A stretch of 14,698 nucleotides of DNA from Euryarchaeota archaeon UBA40. GTDB taxonomy: Archaea; Thermoplasmatota; Poseidoniia; Poseidoniales; Thalassarchaeaceae. Position 1 is the stretch's first letter; each line of letters starts with the position of its first letter. The position numbers and the translations under genes were made by a program. This document shows positions 1 to 7,555 of the stretch, one piece after another. The DNA lies in assembly GCA_002506875.1 (NCBI GenBank), contig DAYJ01000087.1, positions 1 to 14,698 of the forward strand, read 5' to 3'. The notes below the pieces were generated by a model. That model had not been told where the DNA came from and did no database searches. It was given only the letters and a program-made list of their open reading frames with translations.

Positions 1-18
1 AGGCCCAGCATCAGCCAT

Positions 19-92
19 GGGCCTGTAGCTTAGCCAGGTAGAGCGACGGACTTTTAATCCGTTGGCCGGGGGTTCAAATCCCCTCAGGCCCG
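19..92 (+). tRNA. tRNA-Lys (anticodon UUU)
   Basis: The full cloverleaf can be folded by eye. Acceptor strands are 19-25 (GGGCCTG) and 85-91 (CAGGCCC). The D arm is 28-44, with a GCTT/GAGC stem. The anticodon stem 46-50/58-62 (ACGGA/TCCGT) encloses the loop CTTTTAA, which puts the anticodon TTT at 53-55. The variable loop is 5 nt (63-67), and the T arm is 68-84 with loop TTCAAAT. The discriminator is G92, followed by CCT, so the 3' CCA is not encoded and must be added after transcription. There is no intron. The gene reads AAA (and AAG by wobble) lysine codons. It lies 54 nt upstream of rpoH on the same strand and could share its transcript, although a T run at 117-121 might end the tRNA transcript. 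Confidence 0.97.
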
Positions 93-116
93 CCTGACTT
101 TGCTTGGGTCCATCGG

Positions 117-121
117 TTTTT
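117..121 (+). terminator. Possible oligo-T terminator after tRNA-Lys
   Basis: Five consecutive T residues lie 25 nt after the tRNA. Archaeal RNA polymerase can terminate at short T tracts without a hairpin. The run is short and no stem precedes it, so this is a weak call. I see no convincing TATA box between the tRNA and rpoH, so read-through from the tRNA promoter into the polymerase operon is an alternative. Confidence 0.25.
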
Positions 122-134
122 GGTGTGGAGGCAA

Positions 135-140
135 GGGGTG
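135..140 (+). promoter_or_regulatory. Ribosome binding site deciding the rpoH start
   Basis: GGGGTG ends 6 nt before the ATG at 147, a normal Shine-Dalgarno spacing. It supports that ATG over the in-frame TTG at 120, which would add nine residues. Confidence 0.6.
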
Positions 141-146
141 TGTCAC

Positions 147-731
147 ATGGCGGTAAAGAGTTCAACGAAGAAAAAACTCATCGAACTTGGCGTCGATGAA
201 GGGCACGCGAGCAAGTTGGCGGACGATACAAATCTCAGCCAACTCAAGATGCTCTCTTCAGAGCAGATTGGTGACAGAATCAGCCTCCCAGCAGATGACA
301 AGGTCGTCGAGAAGTACATGGCACTGATCCGTCAACAACCTACGCGCACGCGACGCTCTCGTTCTGCTAAGCGTACTATCAGTCAGAAACTCGAGGATGA
401 GGACATCATCGGTCATAATGATCGATTCAATGTGTTGAACCATGAACTCGTACCTCATCATGAGTTGGTCGACGTTGAGGATGAAGCCAAGGTCCTTTCT
501 CCATGGTCTCTCATGACAACCGATGCTGAGGGTAACCAACGCCTTGCCAAGGAACGTCTTCCAAAGATTTTGATTAACGATCCTGCAGTACAAATCTTGA
601 AAGAAATGGAAGAGGCAAAGGTCGAAGGACTGCCAGCAGGTTGGTTGACAAACCGTGTCGTCAAAGTCATTCGTTACAGCCGTTCGGCAGGTGCAACTAC
701 TGCCTACCGATTGATTGTGGAGGCCCACTGA
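147..731 (+). CDS. rpoH: RNA polymerase subunit H (RpoH/Rpb5 family) with an extra N-terminal domain
   Basis: Subunit H forms the lower jaw of archaeal RNA polymerase and corresponds to the C-terminal domain of eukaryotic Rpb5. The H domain covers about residues 93-194: FNVLNHELVPHH near its start, RLPKILINDP in the middle, and a C-terminal RYSRSAGATTAYRLIVE. Usual archaeal H proteins are about 80 residues, but this one is 194. Residues 1-60 form an added domain, joined by a basic linker (RTRRSRSAKR) at about 75-90. The H domain also holds small inserts around SPWSLMTTDAEGNQ and before LPAGW. The N-terminus starts MAVKSSTKKKL and matches the N-terminus of RpoA'' in this same operon (MTVKSATKKKL), which fixes the start at 147. 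The spacing LGV..HA..LADD resembles a helix-hairpin-helix or Rad51-N-terminal-like fold, but that is inference. First protein gene of the operon; rpoB starts 13 nt downstream. Confidence 0.95.
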   Translation: MAVKSSTKKKLIELGVDEGHASKLADDTNLSQLKMLSSEQIGDRISLPADDKVVEKYMALIRQQPTRTRRSRSAKRTISQKLEDEDIIGHNDRFNVLNHELVPHHELVDVEDEAKVLSPWSLMTTDAEGNQRLAKERLPKILINDPAVQILKEMEEAKVEGLPAGWLTNRVVKVIRYSRSAGATTAYRLIVEAH

Positions 732-739
732 GGGAGGGA
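732..739 (+). promoter_or_regulatory. Ribosome binding site of rpoB
   Basis: GGGAGGGA sits 5 nt before the ATG at 745. It selects that start over the in-frame ATG at 715, which lies inside rpoH and has no such site. Confidence 0.75.
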
Positions 740-744
740 TTGTT

Positions 745-3700
745 ATGAAGGAAATTATTGAAGCATACTTCAACGAGAGAAGCCTGGTTAACCACCAGAT
801 TGGTTCCTACGACGACTGTATCCCCTCTTCGGGTGAGAAGGGCGACGGCAAAAATCAGCGAATGAATCGCATGGAGAAAATCGTCCGTGCAATCCGTGTT
901 GGTACAGATGAGATTATCGAGGACGACGAGGGCGGGATGATCAAACTTGACGTTCTTGACAAGGAAATCATCGTTCGAATCAAGAACGTTTCATTGGGTA
1001 AGCCTGTGATTCGAGAAGCGAACGGATCTATCCATGAATCTACTCCGGTTCAGTGTCGGCTGCGTAAGTTGACCTACGAGAGTCCTCTATACATGGATTT
1101 CAAGATCTACAGGGATGACAAACCTACACCTGACGAGGAGACTCGTGTCCAGATTGGTTCACTCCCAATTATGGTGCGTTCCCGTCGTTGTAATGTGCAC
1201 CCTGAGAACATTGACAACAGTGGAGCTGGCAAGTTGAATATCGCTAGTTCTATCGAGGATCGTAATCGATATCATCGTCTTCTAGAAAAGTATGGAGAAG
1301 ATCCTCTCGATCCGGGTGGTTATTTCATCATTAACGGAACCGAGCGTGTCCTAATTTCGATGGAAGATTTGGCGCCAAACCGAGTAACTGTCGAGAAGAA
1401 CAAGAAGTATACTTACGAAACTGAAGTTGCTAAGATTTTCTCTCAGCGTGATGGTTCAAGGAAGCCACTCAATGTTGAGAAGCGTCGAGATGGTATGCTT
1501 ATGGCGAAAATCCCCTCTGCAGGAAGCACGCCTGTCCCTGTGGTCCTACTGATGACTGCTCTCGGTGTTGAGAATGATCAGGAAATATTCCAGGCGATTG
1601 CAGGTCCTGTGGAATCGATGAAGTACACAGTTGCTAACATCAACGAGATTAAGGATAACGATGAGTACGGTGTCCATACCACTGAAGAGGCCCTTGCATG
1701 GCTTGAGAAGAAGTTTGCAGCAGGCCAACAGAAGGAGTACCGCGAGCAACGGATTCAGAATATGTTGGACAAGGAACTCCTTCCTCACCTCGGTGAAACA
1801 CCTGAGAATCGACGTAAGAAGTCGGTATTCCTTGGGCGAATTGTTCGCCAAGTACTTGAGATGGCGATTACGGATCGGGATCCAAACGACAAGGACCATT
1901 ACGCTAACAAGCGTGTTCGTCTAGCAGGGGATCTCATGGAGGATCTCTTCCGTGTTAGCCTTCAGCAACTCGCTCGAGATCTCAAGTATCAACTCGAACG
2001 GCACCACAATCGAAAGCGTGATTTGAAGATCAGCAGTTGTCTGCGACCCGATGTTCTCAAGTCGAAGATTATGCATGCTCTTGCGACTGGTAATTGGGTA
2101 GGAAGTCGAAGTGGTGTTAGTCAGCTTCTCGATCGTACCACCTATCTCGCGGCTCTATCACATATGCGACGCGTGACAAGTCCTCTTGTCCGCAGTCAGC
2201 CTCACTTCGAGGCCCGTGACCTCCACCCTACTCATTGGGGTCGTCTCTGCCCTAACGAGACCCCAGAAGGTCAGAACTGTGGCCTAGTGAAGAATGCGGC
2301 TCAGATGATTGACGTATCCGAGGCTGTTGATGAGAACCAGATCAAGGACATGCTCTCTGAAGCAGGTGTTGATTCGGCTCCTGATGGATGGGCTGAAGGT
2401 GCCAGAATACACGTGAATGGCGATATATTTGGCCTGCACAAGGACGCTCACAAGTTAGTTGATCGTCTCAAGAAGAATCGTCGTCGAGGCGTAATCCCTC
2501 CCGAGGTATCTATTCGTCATGATGCAACTAACAAGGACGTATTCATCAATACAGACAAGGGTCGGATTCTCCGCCCACTACTTGTCCTTGAGAATGGCGA
2601 ACTACGTCTCCAGAAGGAGCAATTAGATGCACTTCGAAACCGTGAGATGACATTCAAGGAACTGGTTTGGTCCGGTGTTGTTGAGTGGGTTGATGCAGAG
2701 GAAGAAGAGGATCTTTTGATTGCACCACGGCCATACGATTTACCGGCTCGCAGCCCTAAGCATAACCGTCCAATCAACCCCGCGAAGGTAGAGTGGGCAA
2801 ATCTTGGTCAGCCAGATCAATCTGAAGCTCTACTCAACGTCGAGGTCACACTCCCCAATGGCGATGAAGTCACAGAGGTTTTCACGGTCCCACTGAACTA
2901 TCATCAGCCGGACTTTGATTCACTCAAGCGAAAGCAGAAGAAGGCAGGTTCAGTACTCTGCTTCACACATGTTGAGATTGACCCACAGTTGATTCTCGGC
3001 GTATGTGCAAGTCTAGTACCTTATCCTGAACACAATTCGACACCTCGTGTTACCGGTGGAACGGCAATGGTCAAGCAGGCTCTTGGTCTACCAAGTGCGA
3101 ACTACCGTCTGCGTCCAGACACTCGTCTCCACGTGTTGCACTATCCACAGCAATCCATGACACAGACGCGGGCAATGTCTGCTACCAAGTTCCTTAGGAG
3201 ACCCGGTGGCCAGAACTTCGTCGTAGCTGTTCTGTCTCACCATGGTTACAATATGCAGGACGCTGTGATTATGAACAAGGCAAGTGTGCAGCGCGCTCTT
3301 GGCCGATCTACTTTCGTTCGCACTTACAATGCTGAAAATCGTCGATTCCCTGGCGGTCTTGAGGAGATTATCCAAGTTCCAGGTCTTGACCCTAACCATG
3401 AGGTCAAGGGGCTGAAGCCGACCGAATCCTATGGTCACCTCGAAGAGGATGGGCTTCCTATTCCTGAGCAATACCTTGACAGTGGAGAGGTCCTTGTTGG
3501 TAAGACGAGTCCCCCTCGATTCCTTGAGGAGGCAGCACAAGGAGCCTTTTTCCAGGCTCCTGAGCGCCGCGAGTCCTCAATGACTGTCCGTCATGGCGAG
3601 AAGGGTTACGTCGACAATGTGTTCGTTACGGAATCTCTCGATTCCGGTCTGATGTGCCGCCTCATGCTGCGTACTAATCGAGTTCCTGAACTCGGTGACA

Positions 3701-4437
3701 AGTTTGCGTCCCGGCACGGTCAGAAGGGTGTCATTGGGCGTCTTATCGAACCACAAGATATGCCCTTCACCACCTCTGGCGTCGTACCCGATGTTCTGAT
3801 GAATCCACACGCGATTCCATCCAGGATGACGGTCGCGCACGTCCTTGAGATGATTGGTGGAAAGGTAGGATCCATGGAGGGTCGTCAGATTGATGGCACG
3901 GCCTTCAACGGAGAGAAGGAGGTTTCACTCCGTGAGGCGCTAGTGCGTAATGGTATGGCGCACACTGGTCGCGAGGTTATGGTTAACGGGGAGACAGGTG
4001 AACAATATCCTGTCGACATCTTCTGTGGTGTGATTTACTACCAGAAGCTCCACCACATGGTGAGCGGAAAGATGCACGCTCGCAGTCGTGGTCGTGTCCA
4101 GATTCTAACCCGTCAGCCGACCGAGGGGCGCGCTCGTCAGGGTGGTCTTCGATTCGGCGAGATGGAGCGTGACTGTCTGATTGCTCATGGAGCTTCGATG
4201 GTCATCAAGGATCGATTACTCGATGAGAGTGACGGCTGGGAAATGCTCGTCTGTAGCAACAAGGGCTGTGGTCATGCAGCCTACTACGATTTCAACCGGA
4301 AGTCGATGTGCTGTCCGGTTTGTGGTGATCGAGCGGACATCCATCCGATTCAGACATCATATGCATTCAAACTACTACTTGACGAGATGAAATCTCTCGG
4401 TGTTGCTATGAGAATCGAACTGGAGGACCGAAGATGA
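745..4437 (+). CDS. rpoB: RNA polymerase subunit B (single-chain RpoB)
   Basis: Second-largest subunit of archaeal RNA polymerase, forming one side of the active-site cleft. It is 1230 residues and not split into B'' and B' as in methanogens and halophiles. Visible landmarks are the N-terminal segment MVRSRRCNVHPEN, the fork region ARDLHPTHWGRLCPNETPEG (about 491-509), HHGYNMQDAVIMNK (832-845), and GDKFASRHGQKG (984-995) with conserved lysines 986 and 994. A C-terminal zinc ribbon uses C1170, C1175, C1190 and C1193. Two features stand out. About 80 extra residues (roughly 660-739) lie between the DAEEEED motif and THVEIDP. Residue 838 is Gln where yeast Rpb2 and bacterial beta have Glu. The first zinc knuckle is CX4C rather than CX2C. 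The stop overlaps the rpoA1 start as ATGA. Confidence 0.98.
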   Translation: MKEIIEAYFNERSLVNHQIGSYDDCIPSSGEKGDGKNQRMNRMEKIVRAIRVGTDEIIEDDEGGMIKLDVLDKEIIVRIKNVSLGKPVIREANGSIHESTPVQCRLRKLTYESPLYMDFKIYRDDKPTPDEETRVQIGSLPIMVRSRRCNVHPENIDNSGAGKLNIASSIEDRNRYHRLLEKYGEDPLDPGGYFIINGTERVLISMEDLAPNRVTVEKNKKYTYETEVAKIFSQRDGSRKPLNVEKRRDGMLMAKIPSAGSTPVPVVLLMTALGVENDQEIFQAIAGPVESMKYTVANINEIKDNDEYGVHTTEEALAWLEKKFAAGQQKEYREQRIQNMLDKELLPHLGETPENRRKKSVFLGRIVRQVLEMAITDRDPNDKDHYANKRVRLAGDLMEDLFRVSLQQLARDLKYQLERHHNRKRDLKISSCLRPDVLKSKIMHALATGNWVGSRSGVSQLLDRTTYLAALSHMRRVTSPLVRSQPHFEARDLHPTHWGRLCPNETPEGQNCGLVKNAAQMIDVSEAVDENQIKDMLSEAGVDSAPDGWAEGARIHVNGDIFGLHKDAHKLVDRLKKNRRRGVIPPEVSIRHDATNKDVFINTDKGRILRPLLVLENGELRLQKEQLDALRNREMTFKELVWSGVVEWVDAEEEEDLLIAPRPYDLPARSPKHNRPINPAKVEWANLGQPDQSEALLNVEVTLPNGDEVTEVFTVPLNYHQPDFDSLKRKQKKAGSVLCFTHVEIDPQLILGVCASLVPYPEHNSTPRVTGGTAMVKQALGLPSANYRLRPDTRLHVLHYPQQSMTQTRAMSATKFLRRPGGQNFVVAVLSHHGYNMQDAVIMNKASVQRALGRSTFVRTYNAENRRFPGGLEEIIQVPGLDPNHEVKGLKPTESYGHLEEDGLPIPEQYLDSGEVLVGKTSPPRFLEEAAQGAFFQAPERRESSMTVRHGEKGYVDNVFVTESLDSGLMCRLMLRTNRVPELGDKFASRHGQKGVIGRLIEPQDMPFTTSGVVPDVLMNPHAIPSRMTVAHVLEMIGGKVGSMEGRQIDGTAFNGEKEVSLREALVRNGMAHTGREVMVNGETGEQYPVDIFCGVIYYQKLHHMVSGKMHARSRGRVQILTRQPTEGRARQGGLRFGEMERDCLIAHGASMVIKDRLLDESDGWEMLVCSNKGCGHAAYYDFNRKSMCCPVCGDRADIHPIQTSYAFKLLLDEMKSLGVAMRIELEDRR

Positions 4438-7400
4438 GAGCGCGTGATGTTGCAAAGATTCCCAAGCGGATTGGGTCAATCAAATTCACTTTGATGGATC
4501 CTAACGAGATTCGTAAGATGTCCTCGGTCGAGGTTAAGACTGCGGACACCTACAAGGACGATGGTCATGCCTTCCGACAGGGTCTCATGGACACTAAGAT
4601 GGGTGTCATTGATCCGGGTATGCGTTGTATGACCTGTGGTAACAAGCACGAAGAATGTCCGAGCCATTTTGGTCATATTCAACTTGAACTTCCTGTTGTC
4701 CACATCGGATTCGTCCCACTGATCAAGTCGTGTCTTTCCTCGACTTGCAATTCCTGTAACAAGATTCTTCTTAACGGTCAGAAAGGAAGTCACCCGCAGG
4801 ATGAGGAGAAATCTGAGCAAGACTTCTACCGTGATCGAATTAATGAGATTATGCAGAAGCACGGTGTAGGTTCCCCTGAATATTCTAAGATGATCAAGGA
4901 GATTGAGAAGGAGTGCAAGAGCGCAAAGCGTCGTATTTGTGTTCACTGCCAAGAAGAGCAGGGGATAATTCAACTCGACAAGCCTTCGACATTCAAGGAG
5001 AAGTTCGACAAGGGTGAGCACAAGCTCAACCCTCGCGATATCCGCGAATGGTTGGAGCGCATTCCAGATGAGCACCTCATATTCCTCGGAATCGAGCCTA
5101 ACTCGAGTCGTCCAGAGTGGACTATTATGAAGGTCCTACCAGTGCCTCCAATTACCGTCCGTCCTTCGATTACTCTCGATAGCGGTGATCGTTCTGAGGA
5201 CGATCTTACTCACAAGTTAGTGGATGTTCTTCGCATCAATCAGCGGCTTCGTGAGAACCGTGACTCTGGTGCACCACAGCTTATTGTTGAGGACCTCTGG
5301 GAACTTTTGCAGTATCATATCACTACCTACTTCGATAACCAGACAAGTGGAATTCCTCCTGCAAGGCACCGTTCCGGTCGTACCCTCAAGACGCTGACTC
5401 AGCGCCTCAAAGGAAAGGAAGGTCGCTTCCGAAGCAACCTCTCTGGTAAGCGTGTGAACTTCTGTGCGCGAACTGTCATCAGTCCTGATCCGAAGCTTGG
5501 TATCAACGAGGTCGGTGTTCCACTACCTACGGCTAAGGAATTGACAGTGCCAATTCGAGTAACACCTAGGAATATGGAGCAAATGCGCCAAATGATCCTT
5601 CGTGGTCCTGATGTGCATCCTGGTGTCAATTACATTGTCCGTGGAGATAGTTTCCGTGTCCGTATCACAGATCGAACTAAGTGGATTTGGGCCGGTTTCC
5701 GTTGTCTGAATGGTGAATGTGTATCTGGGGCTAGTGATGAGGAGCCATATACTGGCGCTCGACCTGATCTTAATGCAGTTCTACCTGCCCCTAACTTCCT
5801 ACCTGGTCTAGAAATCCGCGTCCTCAAGACGCAGACGGATTCAGGAGCAGTTGAAGAGAAGATTGAGGTGGATCTTGAGAAGACACTACGCAACCTACGT
5901 GCTGAGGACGAACATGGTCTTCCTCTTCCAGACACAGATTCGCGCGCTATTATCCACCACAGGTGGCTCTTTGAGAGGAATGAACCGGGTGAGGCGTTCC
6001 CAGATCATCTAGAGGTCAACTGTCCGCATTGTGGTAGCCCTGCTATCGAAGACGAACACACTGGCGAGTCCTTCCGTACTCAGACCGAGGATCGTCTTTC
6101 AACTTACGACATCTATGGAAATCCTCGACCAGGTATGACTGTCGAGCGACACCTCATCGATGGTGATATCGCGATTTTCAACCGGCAACCATCTCTTCAC
6201 CGTATGTCGATGATGGCACACGAGGTACGCGTTATGGATGGCAAGACCTTCCGATTCAACCTCGCTGTCTGTACGCCTTACAACGCAGATTTCGATGGTG
6301 ACGAGATGAACCTACACGTGATTCAGTCCGAAGAGTCTCGAGCCGAAGCGAAGATCCTAATGCGTGTCCAAGAACATATCATCACACCTCGGTATGGTGG
6401 AGCAGTCATTGGCGGTATCCACGATCATATCTCTGGTGCGTACCTTCTCACTCACGGGGAAGAGGACGAAAAGGGGAATCTAATTCCTCGTATGATTCCT
6501 AAGAGTATAGCTCTAGATGTGCTAGGGCAGGTCGGTTGGTCCGGGCACCTCCCCGATGAGATTGAGCGCAACGGAGTTATCGGCTACCTCGGCAGCGACC
6601 TCATGAGCCTCATTGTTCCCGATGGATTCAGGCTTGAATACACCAGTCGTAGTAACGACACTGTTCTTGTCAAGGATGGTCATGTCACTGGGACTCTCGA
6701 TAAGAGAGCTATTGGTGCTGAAGACGGCCGCCTACTCGATGCAGTGGTACAGACTCACGGCACTGAGGAAGGGGCGAAGTTCCTCGACCGCATGACGCGG
6801 ATGACGATTGCAATTTGCACTTCCATGGGATTCACTACCGGAATTGACGATCAGGATCTTCCTCCAGAGGCCAGTGAAGAAATTCATGCGATTAACCAGA
6901 CTGCTTCCGATGAGGTGGATGCTGAACTCGCCAAGTTCGGTAAAGACGGGTCGAAGTATGAGACTCGTCCAGGACGGACTCCACTCGAAACCCTTGAGGA
7001 GAACATCCTTGGTATCCTAGATCGCTGTAAGAGCGCCACTTCCGAGGTTGCGAAGAACGTCCTCGCAGACGACAACGCTGCTGTCCTCATGGCTACCTCT
7101 GGTGCTCGTGGTAACATGGACAATCTTGCTATGATGGCTGGTTCTATTGGTCAACCAAAGGTTCGTGGTAAGCGCCTTGAGCGTGGATATCAAGACCGTG
7201 TCCTGCCGCACTTCGGTCGTAATGCTCGCGGTGCAAAAGAGAAGGGCTTCGTATCTTCATCTTTCAAGCGTGGCCTTGAACCTACAGAATTCTTCATGCT
7301 ATCTGTATCTGGAAGAGAATCTCTGGTCGACACCGCTGTCCGAACTGCGAAGTCCGGATACATGCAACGTCGGCTGATTAACGCCATGGATGATCTCAAG

Positions 7401-7553
7401 GTTTGGGATGATGCTCCAGCATCAGTACGTAACACTGCGAATCGAATCATTCAGTTCCACTACGGTGAGGACTCAGTTGATCCAGCCCGGTCTAAGAAGG
7501 GTGAACCATTCGATGTTAGTGCCGTCCTAGACGATGCACTTGGAGGTGAGTGA
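4434..7553 (+). CDS. rpoA1: RNA polymerase subunit A' (RpoA1)
   Basis: N-terminal part of the largest polymerase subunit, carrying the catalytic centre. It is 1039 residues, against roughly 870-900 usually. N-terminal zinc ligands are visible as C65, C68, C75 and H78, then C105/C108 with C169/C172. The active-site motif NADFDGDEMNLH is at 617-628, with magnesium-binding D619, D621 and D623, preceded by FNRQPSLHRMSMMAH. The bridge-helix region SGRESLVDTAV is near 959-969, and GYMQRRLINA follows. An unusual insert of about 155 residues (411-567) stands between the VNYIVRGDSFRVR strand and VERHLIDGD; it carries C424, C429, C530 and C533 and could bind zinc. It has no intein features. The ATG overlaps the rpoB stop, with GGAGG at 4422-4426 as its ribosome binding site. 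rpoA2 begins 2 nt after the stop. Confidence 0.98.
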   Translation: MRARDVAKIPKRIGSIKFTLMDPNEIRKMSSVEVKTADTYKDDGHAFRQGLMDTKMGVIDPGMRCMTCGNKHEECPSHFGHIQLELPVVHIGFVPLIKSCLSSTCNSCNKILLNGQKGSHPQDEEKSEQDFYRDRINEIMQKHGVGSPEYSKMIKEIEKECKSAKRRICVHCQEEQGIIQLDKPSTFKEKFDKGEHKLNPRDIREWLERIPDEHLIFLGIEPNSSRPEWTIMKVLPVPPITVRPSITLDSGDRSEDDLTHKLVDVLRINQRLRENRDSGAPQLIVEDLWELLQYHITTYFDNQTSGIPPARHRSGRTLKTLTQRLKGKEGRFRSNLSGKRVNFCARTVISPDPKLGINEVGVPLPTAKELTVPIRVTPRNMEQMRQMILRGPDVHPGVNYIVRGDSFRVRITDRTKWIWAGFRCLNGECVSGASDEEPYTGARPDLNAVLPAPNFLPGLEIRVLKTQTDSGAVEEKIEVDLEKTLRNLRAEDEHGLPLPDTDSRAIIHHRWLFERNEPGEAFPDHLEVNCPHCGSPAIEDEHTGESFRTQTEDRLSTYDIYGNPRPGMTVERHLIDGDIAIFNRQPSLHRMSMMAHEVRVMDGKTFRFNLAVCTPYNADFDGDEMNLHVIQSEESRAEAKILMRVQEHIITPRYGGAVIGGIHDHISGAYLLTHGEEDEKGNLIPRMIPKSIALDVLGQVGWSGHLPDEIERNGVIGYLGSDLMSLIVPDGFRLEYTSRSNDTVLVKDGHVTGTLDKRAIGAEDGRLLDAVVQTHGTEEGAKFLDRMTRMTIAICTSMGFTTGIDDQDLPPEASEEIHAINQTASDEVDAELAKFGKDGSKYETRPGRTPLETLEENILGILDRCKSATSEVAKNVLADDNAAVLMATSGARGNMDNLAMMAGSIGQPKVRGKRLERGYQDRVLPHFGRNARGAKEKGFVSSSFKRGLEPTEFFMLSVSGRESLVDTAVRTAKSGYMQRRLINAMDDLKVWDDAPASVRNTANRIIQFHYGEDSVDPARSKKGEPFDVSAVLDDALGGE
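7542..7549 (+). promoter_or_regulatory. Consensus ribosome binding site inside the rpoA1 3' end, for rpoA2
   Basis: GGAGGTGA is a full anti-16S match, 6 nt before the ATG at 7556. It lies in the last codons of rpoA1 and overlaps its stop region. It excludes the in-frame GTG at 7550, which directly abuts it. A perfect site here fits the need for equal amounts of A' and A''. Confidence 0.85.
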
Positions 7554-7555
7554 AT

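Noticed and set aside
1..8. 3' end of another tRNA at the window start
   Set aside because: AGGCCC resembles an acceptor 3' strand, but eight bases are too few to support a call and it may simply echo the tRNA-Lys acceptor sequence.
120..146. TTG start for rpoH at 120
   Set aside because: The ATG at 147 has a spaced GGGGTG site and gives an N-terminus that aligns residue for residue with RpoA''.
258..773. 171-aa antisense reading frame across rpoH
   Set aside because: It lies opposite a clearly conserved subunit gene, has no recognisable domain and no ribosome binding site; it is a shadow frame.
3088..3540. 150-aa antisense reading frame inside rpoB
   Set aside because: The + strand encodes highly conserved B-subunit motifs here; the antisense frame has no start signal or domain.
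4476..5075. 199-aa antisense reading frame inside rpoA1
   Set aside because: It is the complement of the conserved zinc-binding and clamp region of A'; its leucine-rich composition is what antisense of such coding sequence gives.
5664..6134. Intein in rpoA1
   Set aside because: The extra A' segment has no splice-junction residues (N-terminal Cys/Ser with terminal His-Asn) and no homing-endonuclease motif; it reads as an in-frame domain insert.
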